Position numbers and translations under genes: made by a program
Source: Plantago ovata
Taxonomy: Eukaryota > Streptophyta > Magnoliopsida > Lamiales > Plantaginaceae
Direction of reading: 5' to 3'
DNA: 64,000 nucleotides
NCBI GenBank assembly: GCA_028274465.1
Contig: CM051455.1
Location: 116,969,547 to 117,033,546 of the forward strand
Shown: positions 31,806 to 43,876 of the stretch, in pieces
Position numbering within the stretch: the stretch's first letter is position 1
How the letters are laid out: every line of letters starts with the position of its first letter
The notes under the pieces: generated by a model
The model's database searches: none
Told to the model about the DNA's origin: nothing
What the model saw: the letters and a program-made list of their open reading frames with translations, nothing else

Positions 31806-34800
31806 CTAATTAACATCAGATGATATCAAGAGAGGCTTCACTTCTGCTTTTGCTTTTGCAGTTTTTCTATTTAAAATAGCATCCAGAGTAGATAAGGCTC
31901 TCAGGACGTTCTTTCCTTTGTTTAACATCACGCAACTTGCCCTGTGACATGAAACATGAACTACTGAGAATGACACAAAGCTACTCACTTTCTTGTAGAA
32001 TCTAACAAAACTGTGCATGAAAAATTATAACCATTTCATAGCCTAATACATACATAAAATAAGATCTTGTATGCATTGAACTAAGCACAAAACAATGATC
32101 TGTAAACTAGGAAGTGTTAATGCATGCTTACATATCAGACATTATGATTTCACAGAAACCTTAAACTAGTGCTAGTGGAATCTAATCTTATTAATTGAAC
32201 ATAAAGTTACAATTAAGGTCATTGTCAACTTTTTCTTTAAATCTCCAAATGATGAACACAATCGCATCACTTGTCATATATTAATACGAACCAACAACTA
32301 TTTTTTTCTGCTCTTTTAAATTCAATTCTGTCCCTCTCATATTGATCATTAGATATTTACTATTATTATGATGTTTTTAATTAAATGTTGAAATTTTGAA
32401 GTAATCAAATAGTCTGCTTTGCTAATAAAGCAGATTGTACGTAGGGCATGAAATGCAATTCAATCTTCATAACAGCAAAAGTAGTCTAAGGCATCGAATG
32501 AATGATTCTAGTCCGGTAAGGTGTGTAAGCATTTCGAACCTAAAAACAGCATAAGTAATCTACTTGTAAAGCAAAACATTGGGAACGAATTAGAGCCCAA
32601 GAAACTCCAAGTAACAGAAAAGAAAATTTCTTTCTGCTTATCAAACTTTCTCAAGGCTACCTAATTTAGTATGTTGAAGCGCCTGGCACCCCAGATTGCT
32701 CTAACTAGTTTTAAGTCAATCGAAATCCTTACAGTCAATCGAAATCCTTACAGTAATCGAAATCCTTAAGTCAATCGAAATCCTTACAGTCAATCGAAAT
32801 ACTAAAAAATACAGGAAGAAAAACACCAAAATCATACAATACAAGAGTCCTATAATCACACATTAACAATGAATGCAGGAAGTAAAAGAGTAACAAGACG
32901 AGTACCTGGTATTGTGTTTCATGTGTTACTAGGAGCATAAATACAAATTTTCACAGTTCTTTTAGGAAAATTCTAAGACTCCGTTAGGATTTATTTTACA
33001 TGTCCTAAGTACATAGCAAATTTTCAGCTTCACAATAAACTTGCATATTCTTTTCTCCCAGTGCATTTTAATATCAATTCCAACACACTGAAACAGAATT
33101 TCTTTTTTTATTTTTTGCTTTGTTGTTCACCTTTAAGACCAAAAGGATAAACAGATCCTTTAGTGTTGGCTAAATTGTGACCAAAATGTCCAAGTAAGAA
33201 TTCATTATCCTAAATACTGCACAAGATCTACGGTGGACTAGTTATGTTACAAGCACAGAGAAAGTAAATTTCGTTATGTTGCTTACCTCCTTCCATTGGC
33301 TGCATCTGTAATTTCAGCTCTAGTGGGCACTCCTGACTTTATGAGCGACTCTAGCACCTGCGTTGCTAGAATGACTGGTACGTGGGCAGCACTGCAGATG
33401 GAAAAAATCTCCTCCTGTATATCTGCGAGCTTCTCCCAACCACATTCCACTGCAAGATCTCCTCTAGCGATCATTACGCCCAAAGGGTTCGGAGATTTCA
33501 TTGCCTCAAGTATTAAAAGGGGTAATTTCTCAAGTCCACCTCTGGTCTCAATTTTAAGAACAATACCCAATTTCTCGAGTTTTCTTTTTGCAAGTTCTTG
33601 GCGTAACAAGACTATATCACAAACATCCCGGATAAATGAAATGCCTACCATGTCAGCATGAGCAGCTACAAAGTCAAGATCCATGAGATCCTTTGATGTG
33701 AGGCCTTCATACTTAATATCACTCTCAGGAATGTTTATAGATTTTTCGGAGCCCAGTTTAGTACCTTTCAGACCAGCATGGGTGATTGCTACGACAACTT
33801 CAGAAATGCTAGCACCCTTAATAACCCCCCATATCTTACCATCATCAAAAGCAATAGGATCTCCGGGCTTCACAGAATCAAAGAGATAGCCTGATGGGCA
33901 AGTTATCCTATGAGCACCAGCTGCTGTAGATGAGGACCTGTTATATTCATCTGAACTATCTCGAGATATCATCAATAAGTCACCAACTCGTAGCCTAACA
34001 AATTGCTCTGCCGGAGGGATGTCCACGACGAATCCAACAGAAGATTTCCGTTGCTTCTCCTTGATATACAATGAAGTTCCAGATTCCACATATGCAGTCT
34101 TGCTACACTCAGCCATATATCCAGCACCAGAAAATATAGAGCACTTGCTTAAGATCCTGAGAGTCCTCCGATTTCCACGAGCATCAGTGAATCTAACAGA
34201 ATCCCCTGCCTTTAGCTGGCTAAGAAATTCCTGGCCATCAACGTGCAAGTTAACATCAGGCAACACATGGGGTGGCGGTGGACCAGCTCCTTGAGGTGAC
34301 AGCCAAACTTGGGCAGGCCGTATCATTCTGCCAAGAACATCTTTTTGGGGGATATTTTGACTACACACGGACCAGCATTCAGCTTCCCAGTTCGAAGCTT
34401 CGGTCCAGCTAAGTCCATTAGGATACGGCAAGGTTTCTCCAAATGTTGAGAGCCTTTTTTCACTCTTCTAATTATCTCGCCCCAAATGTCTGTGTTCCCA
34501 TGTGCACAGTTTATACGGAAAATGCTGGTCCCTGCTTCGATGAGCTCAGGAATATGTGCATCATTTTCAATTGCTTCATTCCCAACTGTTACCATGATAT
34601 GACTCGTTCTCGAGCCTTGAAGTCTTCCCAACAATAAATCACTATTAGAAGATGCACTTTTCATCATTACATCGATTGCTAGCTCTTGCTTTTGACAGCC
34701 TATGCTAATGGGACGCTCCCCTTCTGCATTCCCAGTGATATGCGAGGAGTCCAGTCTTGAGCTGATCAGCATTTGAATACATGCTGAAAGACTTGAAAAG

Positions 34801-35999
34801 ACATACGCGTTTACAGTCTCCAAATTCAAAAGTCCAACAGAAAAGAGCTCATGTTCCATCTGTTCCATATTTAAACTTTTTAGCGCCAAGTAGTGTATTA
34901 AGTTTGCCGCATCTGCTGAGTAATTTCTGCAAGTCAATACAAAATTTTGTAAATGCCTACAATAGAAAACAGATGGAAAGAGACTTACTAGAATCCCTTA
35001 AATAAATGGAGTACGTACAAGATTTATATTTCGCATTTAGACATCTTCATGAACTACTAATTCAGGAATATATACCTTGCTAAAGGTTATATACCTTTTC
35101 CACGATTATATATGGAGATAGCACGTTTTCACATTCCATACAATATATGACAGGCAACAAGAACATGAATTCTTAGTGAGTGTACAAGATTTCACCATCA
35201 CATCATCTCTATGAAAGAAACGTTATTACTCACTTGTGGCAGGCTTTAAGTCTCGATGCATTCCATTGTTCCATTGCTAGCATGTGTAACTGAACAGCAT
35301 TCAGCTTATCAAGAAGGCTTTCCGAGTCTCTCTGCCCAATACCAAATGGTATAAGATCTGTGTCTGACTGTACTAACGAGGTAGCATTCTCCTCGTTTAC
35401 TACCTTACTGTTCCTATCATCCTCCGAACCCATAAACACTGTGTCATCAGTAAAATGAAGCGAGCTGTGCCTCTCAGCATCCTCATTATCATGTGCCAGG
35501 CCATAGACCACAGTTCTAGAGACAAGTTTTCCCCCAGGACTTCGATGTCTATGAGTGGGGATGTTAAAAGCTGCTTTACATGTAAGATGGGTGGATTTCA
35601 CATATGAGCTAGGACACAAGGCGTCAGATAAACCAGCCTGCATGAGAGAAGAAAAGTGATTCACTATGTGTTTCTACCACTACTACATACAAAGACAATC
35701 AGCTGTTCCGACTACTCATACGCATGACGCCTTGTTTCAATGTATAAACACGAAGTAACTCATGAAAGCCAGGCTAATTGCATAAAGAAAGTCCACAAAT
35801 ATTCTCTTCCAACACATTTGGTGAGTGTACGAACTCATAACAATGACAAGTAAAAATGCATTCACCATCATCCACTCATTGTTCAATATCCAAACATTCG
35901 AAACACAAACAAGACTCAAACCGGAGCCCGGATACTCACATGATTCAGAGTTGGGGCGAGCTCGGTGGTAGAGAAAACAGCAACAGCACCTACCACCAT
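31806..35999 (-). CDS. PKP4: Plastidial-type pyruvate kinase (PKP4-like), with one frame break
   Basis: Four exons on the minus strand with GT-AG borders: 35999-35940, 35637-35234, 34926-33287 and 31941-31806 (stop TAG). They fit a 746-residue product if one base is missing in the TTTTTGGGGG run at 34342-34351, where the frame shifts. The first 60 residues are Ser/Thr-rich and poor in acids, compatible with a chloroplast transit peptide. The kinase barrel starts near [20 protein letters not shown] with FRINCAHG. Later motifs are [16 protein letters not shown] and [20 protein letters not shown], then ITDAANGRR joined to [12 protein letters not shown]. The C-terminal regulatory domain of ordinary pyruvate kinases is absent, as I recall for Arabidopsis PKP4. 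Many kinase motifs are diverged (CAHG for SHG), so activity is uncertain. The frame break could be a sequencing error or a recent mutation. Confidence 0.85.
32713..32801. repeat. About five tandem copies of an 18-19-bp unit
   Basis: The unit CAGTCAATCGAAATCCTTA repeats with small length changes, inside the last intron (31942-33286) of the pyruvate kinase gene. That intron otherwise holds AT-rich sequence without ORFs. Confidence 0.9.
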
Positions 36000-36977
36000 C
36001 TTGTATGCAGCCTACAAACGAATAGCAAAATTACTACTACTACTACTACTAATTAAGCATGAAACAATGAAGATTAAGGGCAACAGACATATCAATATGA
36101 AAGAGTTGCAACAAATTAATTAGACAAGTCAATTGGTTGGTTAACTATGTGTACAAATTCATTTCAAGAAAACCCTAAAACAAGAAGACTATACATATAA
36201 AGAAGAGGCAGAATCAGAAACACATTATTGAGGACAACTCAAAATCAACATTTTCTTGATTTTAACAAAATCATCATCAAGATCAATAACAGTGCATATG
36301 AAAAAGAAGGGATGGGAGGCTTACTGTTTTGAATTTCGATTTTTTTGGCTCTTGTAAGAAACAGCAATGGGATATGGGGAGTGTGGCGAGCGTGTGGCAA
36401 AACAAAAGATCAGAATCCAAACAGAAAAAAAGGGTTGTCAGCTCTGGAATCTTGTTTGGCCTCTCGATTAAAGTCGCATTTCAATGTGTGAAGTCGCCGA
36501 TTCCAATCCATGTAGTCTATAGCTAGCGGGGCACTTATTACTTATAATTTGGGGCGGATCCGGGTACAATGTCCATAACTTTCTTATTTAGATTCACTAA
36601 ACAATTTGGTCTGGTCCGACCCTACATCACCTGGGACGAGAGCGTAAGCGCGAGCGCGAAAGCGTCAATTTCATAAAAATATAGAAAGCGCGAGCGCTTT
36701 AGAGCGCCTAGTATTAATTATTTAAAAATTATAATATACAGTATAAAAATATCATTTAGAAAAGATTGTACCATTAATTTTAAATAGGTAAGTTCACAAA
36801 ATTAATAATTAATAAGTAAATACAGTATCTTTAATCAAATAAAATGCTTACTTTAAATGAGTCATCCGACTCATGAATCACAAAATAACTTGTCTTTCAT
36901 ATAGAAATACAAAATTGCCCTTTCTAACCTACCTAAAGTAAAGTCAAGGGGAAAGGATTTGTGGAGTATAAGGATTA
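36000..36977 (-). promoter_or_regulatory. 5' UTR/promoter side of the pyruvate kinase gene and intergenic sequence
   Basis: Starts just upstream of the kinase ATG, with a CTA microsatellite at about 36030-36050. 36050-36530 is likely leader and promoter, with no TATA box assignable. 36630-36710 has a CG-rich patch with repeated GCGCGAGCGC, including the palindrome AAAGCGC-GA-GCGCTTT. 36710-36977 is AT-rich with no gene seen. Confidence 0.4.
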
Positions 36978-37190
36978 TGTTATGGATAATTATAGAGAAT
37001 GTAACAAGAGTTTCTCTTATAGGTAGTTGTTGGTCAAAGAGTGATCTCTAGTTTGTTACTTATATCTCTCCAATCTGTTATTATCAGTTAAATCTTAGAG
37101 GGACTTTACTACTTGTATATATACTCTCCATGTACTCTCATACTGATCGATGAAGAATAATACATCATTTTCCCATTATTATATTCAACA
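36978..37190 (+). repeat. Short LTR (213 bp) of a Copia-like element
   Basis: It starts TGTTATGG, ends ATTCAACA, has TATATATA at about 37117-37124, and is followed by CGTTATCAGCACG, a leader start seen after the LTR of many short-LTR plant Copia elements. The second LTR was not found, and the Gypsy insertion at 37580 lies in its internal region. Confidence 0.5.
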
Positions 37191-37579
37191 CGTTATCAGC
37201 ACGACTCTACCAAAAAACCTGAGTTTCTACCTATCTACCAATTCATCCGTCCACCACCAAGATTTTGATCCAAAAATCAATTTATACAAATCCAAATCTG
37301 CTCATGCGATGACAACTGCCGAATTTGTACACAGTACAAGGCCAAGGTACGGTAATCCTCTTCTCCAGTTCATGAAATATGAATGAGTACATTGTAAAAG
37401 CCACTGATTAATGGCTCTAATCAAACTACACTAATGAGTTTTCCACTACGTGAATGAGTTATCAATTATCAATATTTGTCTAATTAATGAGTTAACATTG
37501 ATACTAAGTTACCAAGTTCATGGACGGAATTTATCGCATCTTTTTAGATAGACCGATGAATAATTTTGATTTATCTTGG
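37191..37579 (+). other. Internal start of the short-LTR element
   Basis: A candidate primer site GTTATCAGCACG (37192-37203; tRNA not assigned) is followed by leader-like sequence with a short reading (37150-37386) lacking domains. It may resume at 63375. Confidence 0.4.
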
Positions 37580-38305
37580 TGTTGGTATTGAAATATGTCC
37601 AGCCCGCATTTAAGAACTAGAGTGACTAAGAGCGTGCTAGAGCACTCAAGAATTGGTCCTTAAGGGTGCGACCAACCTTCCAAGTACGACACTGGAAGAT
37701 GGTCGACCACCCCTCCAACGGAGCGACCACCTTACGTCAAGGAAAGAGATATCAAAGGACAACTAGACAAGGACCTGGTCGAGCTGTAGATCGTGAGGAA
37801 GGCTCGAGCACCTTGGTCGACCACAGCTGGTCGGTCCCTAGGTGGCCCGCCTTCCTAAAGAATCACTCAAGTCCCGGAATGTCTAAAGTGCCCTCCAAAC
37901 CCTAGGTCAGATCTTTGGGTCAAAGCCCATAGACCTCCTTAATGGGCTTGGACCAAAGAAGGCTTTAATTTCGGCCGGACACGTGTCATGATCCTACGCA
38001 AAAGGATAATAAAATACTCAAAGTATATAAAGAGGCCTCATTCATTACCCAGCGGGTAAGCAATCAATACTCACCTACCCTCAATATTTCTCTCACTAGG
38101 GAGCCTTTCAACTCCCTACTCGTAAAGTCGACACTCCGGTCTGATAAACAGACCGGGTAATAGACACTAACCCCCCCCCTCTAGTGGATTTCAGGTGCAC
38201 AAGGACGAAGTGCTTATATTCAGAGGAATACCCTTCTGACTGGAGTGTTACCCTTTGGAGAAGACTTATAGTGAACAGGAACATCGAACTAAATACCATT
38301 CAACA
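37580..38305 (+). repeat. 5' LTR of the Tat Gypsy element
   Basis: 726 bp, TGTTGGTATTG...ATTCAACA. TATATAAA lies at about 38022-38029, and a C-run followed by CTCTAGTGG at 38170-38190. GTCGACCAC/GGTCGACC words repeat in the first half. Confidence 0.95.
38022..38029 (+). promoter_or_regulatory. TATA box of the Tat LTR
   Basis: GTATATAAAGAGGCC, a strong plant TATA context, conserved in the 3' LTR near 63084-63091. Confidence 0.65.
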
Positions 38306-38323
38306 TTTGGCGTCGTCTGTGAG
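38306..38323 (+). other. Primer binding site of the Tat element
   Basis: TTTGGCGTCGTCTGTGAG follows the LTR directly. It resembles the TTGGCGCCGTCTGTGGG start usual in Tat elements; the tRNA is not assigned. Confidence 0.6.
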
Positions 38324-38393
38324 AAACTGATCGAAAGGTCATTCCTAGCCCTACTGGTCGAGCAGAGGCACTCTCCTCGAGACGTTACGCAAG

Positions 38394-40581
38394 ATGCCTC
38401 CCAGAAGAAGCAACCGAATTGCTAGTGCTGCACCCAGAAATCCTCCTCGCCCAAGGGGCCGTCCCCCTTTAAATGGCCGAGGAGGAGGAAGGGCGCTGGG
38501 CTCCAAGAAATATCAATGTTGAAAGAGATCAAGAAATGGTAGAAGGTGCTTTCACTAATGTCACCGGATCCCGAGAAGAAAGAACAGGAGAGAACCACCC
38601 TCGAGGGGAACCTGTCGGAAGTGGCTATGGCGCGCTAAGAGCCGAAACCAACGTTGCACCCGAAAATCTTAACCAACCGGCCGCATTGAACTTCACCCTT
38701 CCTAACGGACGCGTGGTCCGACCTTCAGATTATGGGATGGGCGAAGCTCAATACGGCCTATTTCTCCTCACCATAAAAGGATGTCTAGGAGAGAATGAGG
38801 TTGCTAGAGTAGAAGCCGAACTTCAAGCGCGCGGGATAAGGCACTCGCAAGTGCAAGAACAACCTCAAGGAGCTCCGCCAGCTCCTCGAGTTCCCTCAGC
38901 TCCTCGAGCACCCTCAGCTCCTCGAGCACCCGCGGCACAAGACGAAGCACACTCTAGAGTCAACACGAGGCCAATCCAATCCCGCCTTGGACCCTCCAGG
39001 GTCCAATCAAGATTAGGACCTCAAGGCGCCCCGGAGGATCTAAGAGACCTGATTGATAGGAGGATACGCGCGTCTCTGCAAAATGTGCTTCCCTAGGAAA
39101 ACCAAGTGCCGGTGGTCGTTACACCTCCCAATCTCCCAAACCTGGTCACGCCCAACCAGGTGACCCCTCAAATCCAAGTGACTCCTCAAAATCAACCCGA
39201 GGCGGTAGAAGAGAACAATGCTGCGCGAACAGTAGCTGAGGTAACCCCCTTGGTCGACCCGACCACGGGGAGGAGGCTCACACTGGAGGAACTCAATGCA
39301 AAGAAAGCCGCTCTCGATGCTCAGATAGAAACCCTCCGAGGAACCGTACAAGAAAAAGAGCAAGACCAGGATCCTAGCCCATTGAGCGACGAAATAAGGA
39401 GCCATCAAGCGAAAATTGAGAGGGGTTTCCCTACTTTCGAAAGCTATGATGGAACAAGTTGTCCAAAAGACTATTTGGTGAGATTCGGTACCAAAATGGA
39501 TGCATATGGTCATGACTCAAGAACTAAAGCACTCCTCTTCCCAGCAAACCTCTCGGGAGAAGCCATGAAATGGTGGTCGCGTCTCCCTCATCGCTCGATC
39601 AAGTCCTATATGGATCTCTGTAATGAATTTTCTAAGCGGTTTGAGAAGGTCATGAACACCAAAAGAAGAGTGAGATACTTGGCCGAAATTGTTCAAAAGA
39701 ACAATGAAGAACTCAGGGATTTCATCAACCGCTTTCATGAAGCAGCCTTGCAAGTGGAGGATCACTCAATCAATGAGAGAAAGGAATATTTGTATGGTAA
39801 CACTACCAACATCAAGTTCCAAGAGGTGCTCTCAGCATCGTGTGTGGAGAATGAAGCCCAACTAGAAAAAGTTTGCAAGGAGTTCCGAAAAACAGTCACG
39901 GTGAGGACCAACCCTCCTAAAGAAAAAGCGAAAGAAAAAGAAAAGGAGAAGGAATACCCTCCGAGGCCCCAAAATCCAGGAAAACAAAGGAGAGAGCAAA
40001 AGCATGGGCTAATTAAGGAAGGCCCTTCGAGGAATGAATTCAGAGATAAGAGGTCACTTCCGATGAGGTATAACAACTATACAAACTTAAATAGGCCAAG
40101 ATCCGACATCTTGAACTATATAGTCTCGAGGAAGCTTGATGTTTCATGGCCGACACCGATTCAAGAGAATCGAAGAAACAAAAATTCCGAGAAATTCTGT
40201 CAATTTCACAAAGGAAAGGGGCACACTGCTGATGAGTGTGTCGAGCTTAAAAATGAGATCGAAAGGATGGTACGGAATGGACAATTGGTCAACTACATCC
40301 GAAAGGAAGAACCATTGGCGATACTCCCTCCTCCACCCCAAGTGCGGAGCGGCCACCAGAGCCCCCAAGAGAATCATGGATATGATGATATTCACAATTT
40401 CAACAATTACGGGAACCGACCTATAAATGGGAGTATTCACACTCTCACAATAGTAGGAGGACCCGCAGGTGGAGACACCCGGAACCAAAGAGAGATCGAT
40501 CACTGCCGACAACTTGAGGGTGCGAGACGAGAAGTATGGGCAGGTCGCTCAACCCGGCACCAATGTCATTTCATTAGATGA
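38394..40581 (+). pseudogene. Tat Gag, with frame break and in-frame TAG
   Basis: The likely native start is the ATG at 38394, which opens a basic Pro/Arg-rich N-terminus in frame 3. The frame shifts near 38490 to the reading that runs on from 38473. That reading meets TAG at 39094-39096 and continues in the same frame to 40581. The gag core is at about 39410-39900: TFESYDGTSCPKDYLVRFG, EAMKWWSRLP, LCNEFSKRFE and LRDFINRFHEAAL. A basic linker (about 39910-40000) and a Cys/His motif CQFHKGKGHTADEC (40198-40239) follow, the zinc knuckle-like form of this lineage. The frame to the protease changes at about 40480-40580. Confidence 0.85.
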
Positions 40582-40599
40582 TAGTGAGATTCCTCTGAG

Positions 40600-41121
40600 G
40601 CATGCAGGAGGAGGAAACATTTACGACCCAAGTGTACCACTGGTGCTCGCGCTTGATGTGCAATCCTTCAAGCTGGGGAGAATTCTAGTAGACACGGGGT
40701 GTTCGGCCAATTTGATCTTTACGGGCACTCTGAAGCGGATGCGCATGAACCCGAAAGAAGGTCTTAAAGAAGTCAGGAGTGCACTAGTAGGCTTCGGTGG
40801 CCCACCCATCATGCCTTTGGGAAGCATCACTTTAACAGTCTCAATGGGCACCACACCTCGAAGAGTTACGCACCACGTTCCCTTCGTGGTCGTAGACATG
40901 CCCTTTGATTACTTCGCAGTCATAGGAAGACAAGCCCTAGCCCAATTTCATGCCATGGTATCTACAGCCTTTGGGAAGCATCACTTTAACAGTCTCAATG
41001 GGCACCACACCTCGAAGAGTTACGCACCACGTTCCCTTCGTGGTCGTAGACATGCCCTTTGATTACTTCGCAGTCATAGGAAGACAAGCCCTAGCCCAAT
41101 TTCATGCCATGGTATCTACAG
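40600..41121 (+). pseudogene. Tat aspartic protease, disrupted by a tandem duplication
   Basis: LALDVQSFKLGRILVDTGCS includes the active-site DTG. It is followed by ANLIFTGTLKRM, then GSITLTVSMGTTPRR and DYFAVIGRQALAQFHAM. The last 154 bp (40814-40967) is duplicated at 40968-41121. Since 154 is not a multiple of three, the duplication shifts the frame; without it the readings before and after would be in register. Confidence 0.85.
40814..41121 (+). repeat. 154-bp exact-looking tandem duplication
   Basis: Unit 40814-40967 recurs at 40968-41121 (from CCTTTGGGAAGCATC to ATGGTATCTACAG). I saw no mismatch by eye over most of its length, so the event is recent relative to the rest of the element. 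Confidence 0.95.
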
Positions 41122-43182
41122 TACACAACAAACTCAAGTTCCCTACATTGATGGGAACGGGACAAGAAGTTGGAAATATCAGAGAAGCATGGGAGTGTTA
41201 CATCATGTCAACCAAAATGACTTCCAATATTGCCATTGGCGAAGCCGGGACTAGTCAAGAAAAGGAGGATCAACCCTTCATCCATCAGGCTCCGCATCGC
41301 TTTTATGTGGTGCAACGCTCTAAGAGGAAGTCCAAGAAGCCAAGACCGTCCAAAAGGCGAAGAAGAGCCGCTCAAAAAAGAGCGAAAGAGAGCCTAGCAG
41401 GAGAAGTGAAAGAAATAGAAGAGTACCAAGTGATACCTTCGGTACCACCAACATCCAAGAAGAAAAAGTTTTTCGATGAAAACAAAATTGAAGCAAGAGA
41501 AACACTCGAAGAAGTCCAAGTGGTCGAAGGAAGTCCCGATAAAGTTATCAAAATCGGAACGAAGATGACCACGGAAGTCAGAATGAGAATTATTCAATGC
41601 TTGAGGGATAACAATGACATCTTCGCGTGGAGCACTGAAGATTTAAGAGGTATTGACCCAAGGGTAGCCGTTCACCGTCTGAACGTCGATCCTTCGGTCA
41701 CTCACATTCGGGAAAAGAGAAGAGACTTCAGTGTCGAGGACAATGCTATCATTGAAGCCGAAGTACAAAGACTACTCAAGCGGGTCATATCAAAGAAGTG
41801 AGATACTTCGATTGGGTTTGCAATGTAGTCCTGGTAGAGAAAGGGTCGGGCAAGTGGAGAATGTGCAACAACTTCACTCGGCTCAACAAGTTTTGCCCGA
41901 AGGATCCCTACCCGCTCCCCCGGATCGACCAACTAGTCGATTCCACTGCTGGATGCGCCCTCTTAAGTTTCATGGACGCGTACCAAGGGTTCTATCAGAT
42001 AAAGATGGCCAAAAAGATGATATACCAAAGATCGCTTTCTTCGCAAACGGTAATGTTTACTGTTTCAATGTGATGCCCTTTGGTCTTAAAAATGCGGGAG
42101 CGACCTACCAGAGATTGGTCAACAAAATGTTCAAAGAAGAAATCGGAAAGACAATGGAAGTGTATGTCGACGACATGCTCGTCAAAAGCAAATTCGAAGA
42201 GCAACATGTCGAATATTTGAGCAAGTGCTTCTCCATCTTGAGAAAGTATGGAATGAAGCACAATCCAGCAAAGTGTACATTTGGTGTCAAAGGAGGAAAA
42301 TTCCTTGGGTACATGGTGACCAAAAGAGGAATTGAGGAAAACCCGGAAAAGATCAAGGCCAACATCGATCTCCCACATCCTAAGAGTTTGAATGAAGTGC
42401 AACAACTGGTCGGGAAATCGATTGCCTTGAGCAGATTCATCTCGAGGTCAGCAGAGAAAAATCTTCCTTTTTTCAAAGTACTACGAAAAAGCAACCACTT
42501 CGAGTGGACTAAGGAGTGCGAAGAGGCTTTTGAGAAGCTCAAGGAATACCTGCTTTCCCCACCACTCTTATCGAAAGCCATGGAGGGGGAAACCCTCTAC
42601 CTATACCTTGCAGCGACGGTAGAGGCGATAAGCTCCGTACTAGTCCGTATTCAAGGGAACGAGCACTTGCCAATGTACTACTTGAGCAAAGTGCTCGCGG
42701 GAGCAGAGACGAGATATATGGACATCGAGCGACTAGCATTTGCCCTGGTCTACACTGCCAGACGACTCAAACCCTACTTTGGATCACACAAGGTGGTTGT
42801 GCTAACGAAGCAACCCTTGAAGCAAGTATTGGGAAAACCGGAAAATTCAGGAAGGCTAGCGCGTTGGGCTATCGAGCTAAGCGAATACGACATCGAGTAT
42901 CAAGCACCAATGGCCAAAAATGCCCAAGTCATAGCTGATTTCCTGGTCGAGTACCCTTCCAAAGAAAAATCGGAGGAAGTCCCTCCGACAGGTCAGAAAG
43001 CGATGATGATCGACCAAGGCAAACCCCAAGCAAGCAACGCAATGCAAGCTTTGGAAGATGCTTTAAAAGAGCTTAAAGAAATCTCTCAGAACAAGAGGAA
43101 GAGACAAGAAGTCTTCACGGCCAGAGAATCAAAAGTTCTAAGGAGGAAGAGGTCGTCGCGCCAGCAACAAAAGAACTGGTAG
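41122..43182 (+). pseudogene. Tat reverse transcriptase and RNase H
   Basis: The linker after protease (41122-41790) leads into RT. RT fingers are in frame 2 (41798-42030): KWRMCNNFTRLNKFCPKD, YPLPRIDQLVDSTAG and LLSFMDAYQGF with the motif A Asp. The palm continues in frame 1 from about 42030: PKIAFFANGNVYCFNVMPFG and the YVDD box at 42163-42174. RNase H follows, with LYLYLAATVEAISSVLV (Ala where the usual catalytic Asp of LYLAVSxxAVSAVLV-type sequences would be variable) and RRLKPYFGSHKVVVLT. Frame breaks lie at about 41795 and 42020. Enzymatically dead as it stands. Confidence 0.88.
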
Positions 43183-43189
43183 ACCATGG

Positions 43190-43600
43190 AAGCACTTGGA
43201 TCCTCCAAGTGGATGGTTCATCATCAGGAAAAAATGGAGGAATAGGCATCTACTTCAAAAGTCCTGGAGGAGCAGAGCTCGAGTACGCGGTAACACTTGA
43301 CTTTCCGGTATCCAATAACGAAGCTGAGTACGAAGCTATCCTCATAGCACTACGCATGGCCAAAGCTCTCGAAGTGAAGAAGCTACACCTCTTCACGGAC
43401 TCACAATTAGCAGAAAAGCAAATTTCGGGGAAGTTCAGAACAAAGAAAGACTCCTTGGTGGAATACAAGAGTGTGATCACTGAAGAAATTCAAAAGTTTG
43501 AAAGTTTTGAAATCGAGAAGTTCTCGAGAGATCTCAACCAACGGGCAGATGCACTCGCCAAGTATGCATTAGCCTCGGGAGGAATAGATACTCGGAATGT
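43190..43600 (+). pseudogene. Second RNase H (archaeal-type, aRH) of the Tat pol
   Basis: VDGSSSGKNGGIGIYFKSPG gives the first catalytic Asp. NNEAEYEAILIALRMA gives the Glu, LFTDSQLAEKQISGKF the second Asp, and LNQRADALAKYA the last. All four acidic positions are present. A preceding stop/frame change near 43180 separates it from the first RNase H. This extra domain defines Tat-type Gypsy elements. Confidence 0.85.
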
Positions 43601-43876
43601 AATCCTTATGAGAATCAACGCGTCATCCCTTTGGGCGGCTAAGACAAACGTCTTGGCAGTAGACGATCGACCAAGTTGGATGCAAGGGATCGCAACCTAT
43701 CTTTTGAAGGGTATCCTTCCGATAGATAAGGCAGAATCAAGAAGGATAAAAGGAAAAGCTGGTCGATACATTGTTCAAGGAGAGCACTTGTACAAAAGGT
43801 CGTTTGAAGGGGTTTACCTCAGATGCGTACATGAACAAGAAGTTCCAACGATTCTTGGAGAGATGCATCACGGAAG

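Noticed and set aside
32713-32801. CRISPR-like regular repeats
   Set aside because: Contiguous tandem units without spacers, in an intron of a plant gene.
36329-36526. Plus-strand 65-codon ORF next to the pyruvate kinase start
   Set aside because: Lies in the kinase promoter/leader region on the other strand, with no domain.
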